NCBI GenBank assembly: GCA_040389305.1
Contig: JAZKAD010000021.1
Coordinates: 1 to 18,063, forward strand
Reading direction: 5' to 3'
DNA from: JAZKAD01 sp040389305
GTDB lineage: Bacteria; Pseudomonadota; Alphaproteobacteria; Rickettsiales; Rickettsiaceae
Length of the DNA stretch: 18,063 nt
Positions 1 to 5,753 of the stretch are shown here, piece by piece. A program made the position numbers and the translations under genes. The notes below the pieces were generated by a model that made no database searches, was not told the DNA's origin, and worked only from the letters and a program-made list of their open reading frames with translations. Positions within the stretch are counted from its first letter, which is position 1, and each line of letters opens with the position of its first letter.

Positions 1-25
1 GAACATTGCTTACATAGAAAATTAG

Positions 26-331
26 TTAACTGATTAACTCTTTTAGTTTTGATTTATATTTATGTAGACGTTTTTCTGATTTAGCCAAGGCAAGGTCAAA
101 GCTAGCATATATTTCGTCGGAAGACGCTTCAGTTTTGATTACTATATTACCTCCTGAACCCTCATGCACTATCATGTCACATAAAACAAAAGGCCCATCT
201 TTAGTAAAATGAACGCTAGCGCTAGTTGCATGCTCGAAATATCTGCCGACTGTCTCTACGATCTTATCTTTAACATAAAGTTGTAACTCAGGGCTAAGGG
301 TTACGTGTTGTCCTGCTACTGAAATATGCAT
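26..331 (-). CDS. hpf: Ribosome hibernation promoting factor (HPF/RaiA family, short form)
   Basis: This is a 101-aa S30AE-domain protein. The family binds the decoding centre of the 30S subunit and silences ribosomes in poor growth conditions. The whole protein is the S30AE beta-alpha fold: it begins MHISVAGQHV, has the conserved middle FTKDGPFVLCDMIVHEG, and ends with a basic helix rich in Lys (SEKRLHKYKSKLKE). The C-terminal dimerisation domain of the long-form HPF of most free-living alphaproteobacteria is absent; the stop lies right after the S30AE domain. An in-frame ATG four codons upstream (position 343) is possible, but GGAGG at 337-341 sits 5 nt before the ATG at 331, inside that extension, so 331 is the better start. 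The gene is monocistronic, downstream of and parallel to the TPR gene. The family call is firm; the exact role in this organism is inferred. Confidence 0.9.
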   Translation of the reverse strand: MHISVAGQHVTLSPELQLYVKDKIVETVGRYFEHATSASVHFTKDGPFVLCDMIVHEGSGGNIVIKTEASSDEIYASFDLALAKSEKRLHKYKSKLKELIS

Positions 332-336
332 TCCGT

Positions 337-341
337 CCTCC
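337..341 (-). promoter_or_regulatory. Shine-Dalgarno GGAGG that decides the hpf start
   Basis: A perfect GGAGG on the minus strand lies 5 nt before the ATG at 331. It overlaps the four codons that would be coding if the ATG at 343 were used, and no comparable motif precedes 343. This supports the shorter, family-typical N-terminus MHISVAG. Confidence 0.6.
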
Positions 342-362
342 ATTAAATGTTGGCTATATTTA

Positions 363-392
363 AGTATACTCCCTAGCTATCAAATTTTGCAA
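363..392 (-). promoter_or_regulatory. Candidate sigma70 promoter for hpf
   Basis: On the minus strand there is TTGCAA (387-392, 4 of 6 to consensus), an 18-nt spacer, and TATACT (363-368, 5 of 6). This would start transcription about 25 nt upstream of the hpf ATG at 331. It is only a pattern match in AT-rich DNA, but it sits in the right place. Confidence 0.35.
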
Positions 393-434
393 TGCTTTTG
401 CTATGGGGTATGAATAATATATAAATAATGTTTA

Positions 435-2270
435 TCAGCAACACCAGCAAGAAGAGCTCTCAACTTTTTCGACAAATCCTAGGCCTACAGGAAGCTGGAC
501 AATTTCTTCTATTATTTCAACTACCACATCTCGAATCGTCGCTACAGAACTTTGGCTTGAGTCCGATTTTTCAATAGAGCTCGCAAAAACTTCGGTAATA
601 GTACCTTCTGGTAGATTGGCTGCATTTGACGCTTCCGCTCCTTGAGTTATCGCTAAAAAACTATGGCTTGCATCTTCTATTTCAAGACCACTAATAGTCA
701 TCGCTATTCCCCGCACTAACTCATCAAAAGGCTCAGGAGCGCTTGCTATTTTTATATGACTCTCACATAAATGAGATATAAAAATTGCCGCATCCTTGAG
801 GGCTAATTTAACCCCATGAGACTTCGATTCATCTTCTCCAGACAAAAGACTCATGATTATTTTGATCAACCACCCGCTGTTACTTGTATTTAAATCACCC
901 GCTCTGATTTCTGCTTCCTTAATTTTTGTCATCTCAAGCGCCACATTCGCTATGTTTCTACTAATATCGTCTTCCATGTGGAATTTTCCAGTTATCACAT
1001 GTTTGATTGCATCAATTTTGTTATTCATTTTTTGAGTTTTGTAAGCGTCGTATAGAATGTCAATTACTTTATCAAGAGCACTTACTACACATCCTACAAA
1101 TGGTATGCCTTTAGCAAACTCAGTTGCTACTGATACAGACTTTTTAACTCCAAATACCAATACCGCTTCTACCGCCCTTGTTTCAGCATGAACGTTGCCT
1201 TCGATCATCCCAGTACTTATATTCCTATACGCAGACATTAAGTTGATAACACTCCAGTAAAATGTTGTACAATATTCCAGAGAGTCTCCTTTAAGTTCTT
1301 TAAAGTCATGTTTGATCCGCGCAAGCTCCTCAATCCCAGATCCTCGCGAAGATGTCAACAGCTTCTCAATCTGATCCTGCTGCCTCTGCGTAGTTGAGTC
1401 TACCGACTCCAATACCGATACTAAATTTTGCATTTTTTTATGCATATCTGCAATTTGAGCTTCTAAAGCAGAAATTTTATCTTCGCTTTCCTTGGTCATG
1501 ACTTTGGGCTTACCAAGCTCTATAATCACAGCTCCGCTCATTTTTTTAGACCGAGTCAAAAGATCTTTAAATTTACTTACGGCTTCTACTACGATGGGCG
1601 AAGAGCTTTCCGTAGGCTCCTTAGATATAGCGGATACTGCCGCTATGCCACTGGATGTTGTTTCTTGCAACTCCAAAAATTTCTTGCGTAGATCTGCTCG
1701 AGATTGCAAGGTCTTTTCTACATCTAGGGCTTCAGGGACGAATATTCTATGCTCACTAGGCGCTATTGATGTCGATCCAGCCAATGGAGATGGCGCAAAC
1801 TCAAGATCACGCGCCATATCAAAGCATTCTAATGCCTTTTCATCCTGATCTAACTTATAAAGTAAAATACCTTTATGACAATATGCCGCCACATTTGGAC
1901 TTACTTTCAAAGAAGCTTCTTGCGCCTCCAAGGCTTCATCTATTTTGCCAAGTTTCGCCAGCGCTAGGCCTTTTTTATTAAGCGATTTGTAAGTTAAATA
2001 ATCACTGGTATTTTCACGAATTACATGGTCAAAAACTTTAATAGCTTCGGCGTACTGTTTTAAGGCATTTAGCGCACTCCCTTTGGCATAATGTGCGCGT
2101 AGATCCCGAGGATTGTATTCTATTGAGAGATCGTAATAACTTAGAGCTACAGAATATTCTCCCAAAGCAATCTTTTCATCCCCTTTCTTAAGGTTCTTCT
2201 CTGCCGTTATGGGCCTTGGACACATCGCTGGCGCCTTAGGTACTGTAGGTAACTTACAAGAGAGTTCCAT
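435..2270 (-). CDS. TPR and coiled-coil protein with Cys-rich C-terminus, possible host-directed effector
   Basis: This 611-aa protein has no recognised enzyme domain. Residues 22-159 form about four tetratricopeptide repeats (for example GDEKIALGEYSVALSYYDLS and KGLALAKLGKIDEALEAQEA), a protein-protein interaction solenoid. Residues 262-306 are a predicted coiled coil (DKISALEAQIADMHKKM...). The C-terminal half (about 320-530) is helical, with a Gly/Val-rich hydrophobic stretch at 372-400 that could contact a membrane. The chain ends SSSCWCC: three of the last four residues are cysteine. No Sec signal peptide is visible at the N-terminus. The ATG at 2270 is preceded by GGAG with a 6-nt spacer. 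TPR proteins with helical, poorly conserved tails are common in Rickettsiales and are often proposed as effectors. Export and function here are inference; it could equally be a cytoplasmic scaffold. Confidence 0.75.
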   Translation of the reverse strand: MELSCKLPTVPKAPAMCPRPITAEKNLKKGDEKIALGEYSVALSYYDLSIEYNPRDLRAHYAKGSALNALKQYAEAIKVFDHVIRENTSDYLTYKSLNKKGLALAKLGKIDEALEAQEASLKVSPNVAAYCHKGILLYKLDQDEKALECFDMARDLEFAPSPLAGSTSIAPSEHRIFVPEALDVEKTLQSRADLRKKFLELQETTSSGIAAVSAISKEPTESSSPIVVEAVSKFKDLLTRSKKMSGAVIIELGKPKVMTKESEDKISALEAQIADMHKKMQNLVSVLESVDSTTQRQQDQIEKLLTSSRGSGIEELARIKHDFKELKGDSLEYCTTFYWSVINLMSAYRNISTGMIEGNVHAETRAVEAVLVFGVKKSVSVATEFAKGIPFVGCVVSALDKVIDILYDAYKTQKMNNKIDAIKHVITGKFHMEDDISRNIANVALEMTKIKEAEIRAGDLNTSNSGWLIKIIMSLLSGEDESKSHGVKLALKDAAIFISHLCESHIKIASAPEPFDELVRGIAMTISGLEIEDASHSFLAITQGAEASNAANLPEGTITEVFASSIEKSDSSQSSVATIRDVVVEIIEEIVQLPVGLGFVEKVESSSCWCC

Positions 2271-2685
2271 GATCTACTCCTACAATAAACTGTATACTTA
2301 AATCAATATCATGCCTTAGTATTTTTTTGTATATATAACGATTGATTCAAGGCATTATTAATCGCATTAATGTTGTAATAATGTTATGGCGCAATTATTG
2401 GCTTTGCACTTTAACATCACTATACGAACTTAATGATTACAGAATAATAAATGTAAATTGTCTAATCGCCTTGAATTCTAGAGATGAATAACAAGAGTAG
2501 ATCCCCGATCTAGGCGTCACGCGCCCCAGTGCATATCAGAAAAAGTGGGGATCCAACTCTTCTGCTTGATTACAATGCCATCCTAGGCTCATTCCTTTTT
2601 TAGCTCCTAGTCTTTAGCTATAATTACAAACTTGATGCATTACTTTACCGCACCTAACTACCAACAGATCAGCGTTGTATTTTTA
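2271..2685. other. 415-bp intergenic region without a recognisable gene
   Basis: The region lies between the fabI stop and the TPR-gene start, both on the minus strand. It is AT-rich, with no tRNA-like TTCGA loop and no ORF resembling a known protein. The TPR-gene side holds the Shine-Dalgarno GGAG at 2277-2280 and, on the minus strand, TATACA at 2291-2296 without a convincing -35 partner. The main structure is the inverted repeat at 2493-2561. No Rho-independent terminator with a U-run was found after fabI. Confidence 0.5.
2493..2561. repeat. Long imperfect inverted repeat (palindromic element candidate)
   Basis: The left arm aagagtagatcccc (2493-2506) pairs with the right arm ggggatccaactctt (2547-2561) over about 13 of 15 positions, around a roughly 40-nt loop. 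Neither strand has a U-run after the stem, so it is not a canonical terminator. Rickettsiales genomes carry small dispersed palindromic elements with GATCCCC-type cores. This resembles them in general character, but only one copy is visible here, so dispersal is unproven. Confidence 0.45.
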
Positions 2686-3495
2686 TCATGAAACCATATT
2701 AAAGCCCATAATATTATATCCAGAATCCACGTAGTGAATCTCTCCAGTAACCCCAGATGACATCCCACTTAGTAAGTACAAGGCGGAGGATGCAACATCT
2801 TGTTGAGTACTATTCCTTCTTAATGGGGAGGTTGCTTCATGAGCTCTCATCATAGATTTAAAATCATCTATGCCGCTTGCGGCTAAAGTTCTTATAGGTC
2901 CAGCAGAGATAGCATTGACGCGTATATTATTAGGGCCCATATCGGATGCTAGATATTTAACGCTGCATTCTAGCGCAGCCTTGGAAAGCCCCATAACATT
3001 ATAATACGGAACAACTTTCTGAGCTCCGTGATATGTTAGAGTGATAATGCTTCCACCATCGGTCATTAATTTTTCTGCCCTCTTGGCAAAAGCCGTAAGA
3101 GAGTAGCAAGAGATATGCATAGCATTTAGAAAATTATCAAGTGATGTATCAATATAACGCCCCTTGAGTTCATTTTTATCAGCATAGGCTATTGAATGCA
3201 CGATGAAGTCAAGATGACCCCATTTGCTTTGCAGAGTATCAAAGAGCTGGTCCATTGAAGCCTCGTCTTTCACATCGCATTTTAAAACCGTGTCGCACTC
3301 TATCTCTGCGGCAAGTGGCATTATGCGCTTCTCAAGGACATCTCCTTGATAAGTCAGAGCAAGTTCTGCTCCATGCGCTTTTGCTATTTTTGCGATAGCC
3401 CAAGCGATAGAGGAGCTATTCGCTATACCAGTGATGAGGCCCTTTTTGCCTTTTAGCAATTGCCCCAAGTGGCTTAGATCATCTTGTCCATTCAT
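2686..3495 (-). CDS. fabI: Enoyl-[acyl-carrier-protein] reductase (NADH), FabI
   Basis: FabI catalyses the last step of each fatty-acid elongation cycle, reducing trans-2-enoyl-ACP with NADH in the cytoplasm; it is the triclosan target. The 269-aa protein is a short-chain dehydrogenase fold. It has the N-terminal dinucleotide motif KKGLITGIANSSSIAWAIA, the acyl-site stretch LTYHGAQKVVPYYNVMG, the FabI catalytic pair Tyr-X6-Lys in YNVMGLSK, and the C-terminal VTGEIHYVDSGYNIMG. I chose the ATG at 3495 (MNGQDDLSHL) because the family starts a few residues before the GLITGI motif. The frame stays open to an ATG at 3705, but the extra 70 residues are not FabI-like and would overlap the start of divergent fliR. 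No strong Shine-Dalgarno precedes 3495. Starting at 3495 leaves 178 bp between fabI and fliR for divergent promoters. Confidence 0.93.
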   Translation of the reverse strand: MNGQDDLSHLGQLLKGKKGLITGIANSSSIAWAIAKIAKAHGAELALTYQGDVLEKRIMPLAAEIECDTVLKCDVKDEASMDQLFDTLQSKWGHLDFIVHSIAYADKNELKGRYIDTSLDNFLNAMHISCYSLTAFAKRAEKLMTDGGSIITLTYHGAQKVVPYYNVMGLSKAALECSVKYLASDMGPNNIRVNAISAGPIRTLAASGIDDFKSMMRAHEATSPLRRNSTQQDVASSALYLLSGMSSGVTGEIHYVDSGYNIMGFNMVS

Positions 3496-3673
3496 AGGTT
3501 TTAAACCATTAAAAATTATTGCGAGAAGATACCACGAGGAAGTTGCGATGTAAATCTCTAAAAGCTTTCGCGCCATCGCCCAAAAAATTGCATCTTGAAA
3601 ATTAATTTTAGGAATTGAGGGTGCAATTTTTAATTTTTGCAGTACTATTTGCCAAAGATTTTCTACCAGGCTC

Positions 3674-4432
3674 ATGATGCTGCAAGATATTACAGTTAAT
3701 TTCATTTTTCATATCATGCTTATTTTCGCTAGACTTGGGACAGTGATGGGTTTATTACCTGCGATCGGCGATAAGTCCATCTTGCCGAGAGCAAAACTCT
3801 CGCTGGGTATGACTGTGTCTTTAGTAATATATCCTATGCTAGAAGGTGGGATGCCTCTTTATCCCGCCTCTGCCGGTGTTTTTGCGCAGCTTTTAATTGG
3901 AGAAATTCTGATAGGGCTTTTTTTGGGGTTGACTGTTAAAATTATGTTTTTGGCTTTAAGCGTAGTGGGGCTTATAATTTCAATGCAATCTGGACTTGGA
4001 TCCGCTATGTTTTTTGACCCATCTCAAAAAGAGCAAGTACCAATTTTTAGTCGCATGATTTTTTTAATAGCGACTATGACGATATTTGTAACAGATACGC
4101 ATTATGTTTTTTTGGAAGGAGCTATTGAAAGCTATGACAAATTCCCCGTAGGCCAAATGCCGGACATTGGAGATATGAGTAATTTTATCAGCCGCAGCAT
4201 AAATGATAGTTTTATTTTGGCTTTTAAGTTGGTATCACCGTTTTTGATAGTGAGTATAGCTATTTTGGCTGGAAGCGGAATTCTTGCACGCCTCATGCCT
4301 AACCTTCAAGTGTTTTTTGTACTCACCCCAGTACAGATACTTGCTATGTTTATTACATTTTTTATAGTGATTCATGTGATGCTTGATAAGCTTATGGTAG
4401 CCCTTAGAGAGGCCGCTATGCTGCAGCTTTAG
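3674..4432 (+). CDS. fliR: Flagellar biosynthetic protein FliR
   Basis: FliR is an inner-membrane component of the flagellar type III export gate, acting with FliP and FliQ. The 252-aa length is typical. About six hydrophobic segments are visible (roughly residues 8-28, 43-56, 70-110, 127-142, 180-202, 212-236), plus the signature GILARLMPNLQVFFVLTPVQI near 202-222. The related injectisome protein (SctT/YscT) is less likely given that signature. It appears intact with no frameshift. The start may be the ATG at 3674 or the adjacent one at 3677; AGG at 3668-3670 suits the second. It stands alone, without other flagellar genes beside it, as is common for the scattered flagellar genes of flagellated Rickettsiales. 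It is divergent from fabI and converges on zapA with a 28-bp gap. Confidence 0.93.
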   Translation: MMLQDITVNFIFHIMLIFARLGTVMGLLPAIGDKSILPRAKLSLGMTVSLVIYPMLEGGMPLYPASAGVFAQLLIGEILIGLFLGLTVKIMFLALSVVGLIISMQSGLGSAMFFDPSQKEQVPIFSRMIFLIATMTIFVTDTHYVFLEGAIESYDKFPVGQMPDIGDMSNFISRSINDSFILAFKLVSPFLIVSIAILAGSGILARLMPNLQVFFVLTPVQILAMFITFFIVIHVMLDKLMVALREAAMLQL

Positions 4433-4460
4433 ATTATCTCAAGAATAAGCGTCCCCTTCA

Positions 4461-4769
4461 TCACTTTGCTATCTTTTCCGCTAAACTTTCTAAGTATCCA
4501 GCGATGGTGCTTAAGGTCTCAGCGACTTTATCGTCTTCTCCAGTATCGCCCATATTGGTAAGTTTATTTTGCAGGCTAGTTACTTCATCTTGCAGGCCAA
4601 GAGCGCACATAACAAGTAAAAATTCTGTAGTTGCTCTGGGGCTGATGGCTTTTAGAGCATCTATTTTCGATCTCAAAGTATCTCCAGCAGACTGCAACCT
4701 AGCTTCTTCGCCGTCGTTGCAGGCGATCTGAAAATTCTTGTCGTTAATTACTACAGTTACTATCGCCAT
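4461..4769 (-). CDS. zapA: Cell division protein ZapA
   Basis: ZapA binds FtsZ and bundles its filaments at midcell. The 102-aa protein has the ZapA pattern: an N-terminal strand-helix part with VTVVINDKNFQIACNDGEEARLQ, then the middle FLLVMCALGLQDEVTSL and a C-terminal coiled coil (to AEKIAK). The start at 4769 (MAIVTVV) is preceded on the minus strand by AGAAGG about 4 nt away and gives the family N-terminus. An upstream ATG at 4790 would add seven unrelated residues and lacks a ribosome site. The first 26 nt overlap the end of the coiled-coil gene upstream, in another frame, implying translational coupling. In Caulobacter, ZapA is likewise paired with the coiled-coil protein ZauP. Confidence 0.88.
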   Translation of the reverse strand: MAIVTVVINDKNFQIACNDGEEARLQSAGDTLRSKIDALKAISPRATTEFLLVMCALGLQDEVTSLQNKLTNMGDTGEDDKVAETLSTIAGYLESLAEKIAK

Positions 4770-4971
4770 AATTCCTTCTAATCTCTTCAAGTTCTTTCAT
4801 GTAATCGTCAATTTTATCTATAACTGACTCTGTCTTATTCTGAAGCTTAGTGTTTTCTTGCGTTAAATGCTCTATTTTACTTTCTAGCACTTGATTTTCT
4901 TGCAATAATTTTTCTACTCTTGTTTCAATCAGAGCAATTGCTCCCGAGATGCGCGCTTCATAATCATTCAT
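4744..4971 (-). CDS. Small coiled-coil protein upstream of zapA (ZauP/DUF4164-like)
   Basis: This 75-residue protein is almost entirely coiled coil. Residues 5-65 show heptads of Ile/Leu/Val with charged flanks (IALIETRVEKLLQENQVLES, then IEHLTQENTKLQNKTESVID). An in-frame TAA two codons before the ATG at 4971 makes this the only ATG start, although the ribosome site is weak (AGG about 8 nt away). Its 3' end overlaps zapA by 26 nt. A small coiled-coil gene directly before zapA is the usual alphaproteobacterial arrangement, and in Caulobacter this partner (ZauP) acts with ZapA on the Z-ring. The assignment rests on context and shape, because coiled coils have little diagnostic sequence. Confidence 0.72.
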   Translation of the reverse strand: MNDYEARISGAIALIETRVEKLLQENQVLESKIEHLTQENTKLQNKTESVIDKIDDYMKELEEIRRNYGDSNCSN

Positions 4972-5261
4972 ATCTTAAACCTAAATACCGATCCTTTAAC
5001 TCCTTATACTCTTCTTTGCTACTATCTTTTTGCAAAATACAAGACCTGCCCCTTTTCTTCGGATGATGTCTTTGTTTTAGCACTAAACTACCAGAACTCC
5101 AAAGATATTATATAGACCTTCTGTGGGAATTTTTTATTTGCTCAGAATTCCCAGTCATCGAAATTCGTCATCAAAATTCTTTGAAAGATTGCTGGACTAA
5201 ATCCCGATATTCTTTAATAGCTCTAAATATCGTAGTATCTAATATCTAGGCTCGCACTGCA
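4972..5261. other. 290-bp intergenic region upstream of the zauP-like/zapA pair
   Basis: No ORF with coding character and no tRNA is visible. The minus strand contains a TATAAT (5107-5112) that could serve the division genes, though no -35 match lies 16-18 nt upstream. Next to it is a hairpin: gggaatt (5125-5131) pairs with aattccc (5146-5152), flanked by ctg/cag with one bulged base. The 6S RNA gene often found beside zapA in other bacteria lies downstream of it, where there is no room here, and I could not recognise its fold in this gap. Confidence 0.4.
5121..5154. repeat. Hairpin in the spacer upstream of the zauP-like gene
   Basis: The stem gggaatt/aattccc extends by ctg/cag after a single bulged T (arms 5121-5131 and 5146-5154), with a 14-nt loop. 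No clear U-run follows on either strand, so it is a weak terminator candidate at best. On the minus strand it lies after the rodZ-like gene and just before the TATAAT at 5107-5112. Confidence 0.35.
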
Positions 5262-5705
5262 TTATCTGTTATTTACGTTATATAGTAATTCAATTAACGT
5301 AGGTTTGTGCTCTCCATGCATTAAATTCCATGAAGATATAGCTAAAACCCCAAAAGCCAAGGCTATTAGAGCAAATATTTTAGGACTAAAGCCCCAAGTA
5401 TCAGAAGCATCACTCTTTCTTTTACTCGGAATTGCTTGTGCATCTACAAAAGAGTGCATGTTAAGATCTACACCCAGAAAATCAGCATATTTTTTTGTGT
5501 ATCCTTTCGCGTATACCGACCTCAGAATGCCTTTTGCGCCATCTTCTTCAATGGCAATCAAATATTGCTGTTTAATAAATAAAGCGCGGGATATATCTGA
5601 AATTTCAAGGTTAGCCTTGCACCTTGCTTCTTTTAAAAGATTCCCTAGCATTTTTATATCCGCCCCATAAGTTAAATATTCAAATATATCTTGAATATAT
5701 CGCAT
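5262..5705 (-). CDS. RodZ-like HTH membrane protein, short form without periplasmic domain
   Basis: Residues 19-80 of 147 form the RodZ-type helix-turn-helix: LGNLLKEARCKANLEISDIS, the recognition segment IKQQYLIAIEED, and SVYAKGYTKKYADFLGVD, which matches the family's VYAKGY..YA..LG pattern. Residues 109-127 (IFALIALAFGVLAISSWNL) are one membrane span. Only about 20 residues follow, so the periplasmic domain of full RodZ is missing. RodZ links MreB to the wall elongation machinery; the short form could keep only the cytoplasmic part of that role. The start is uncertain: ATG 5705 gives 147 aa, while ATG 5651 (MLGNLLKEAR) gives 129 aa and begins right at the domain. Neither has a clear ribosome site. 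It lies 48 bp downstream of the glutamate dehydrogenase gene on the same strand. Confidence 0.7.
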   Translation of the reverse strand: MRYIQDIFEYLTYGADIKMLGNLLKEARCKANLEISDISRALFIKQQYLIAIEEDGAKGILRSVYAKGYTKKYADFLGVDLNMHSFVDAQAIPSKRKSDASDTWGFSPKIFALIALAFGVLAISSWNLMHGEHKPTLIELLYNVNNR

Positions 5706-5753
5706 TTTTTTGAAGACCTAGCCCCTCCAAAATGAAATACGATATCTACATTA

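Noticed and set aside
2636..2692. An 18-codon frame starting at an ATG on the plus strand, with TATAAT upstream
   Set aside because: There is no ribosome site, no -35 and no recognisable peptide, and it overlaps the fabI 3' end. Chance is the simpler reading.
3496..3705. A 70-residue N-terminal extension of FabI in the open frame
   Set aside because: It is not FabI-like and reads into the divergent fliR start. The family N-terminus begins just before GLITGI, so the ATG at 3495 is preferred.
4972..5261. Possible 6S RNA gene near zapA
   Set aside because: 6S RNA usually lies downstream of zapA, which is occupied by convergent fliR. I could not build the long bulged 6S stem from this upstream gap.
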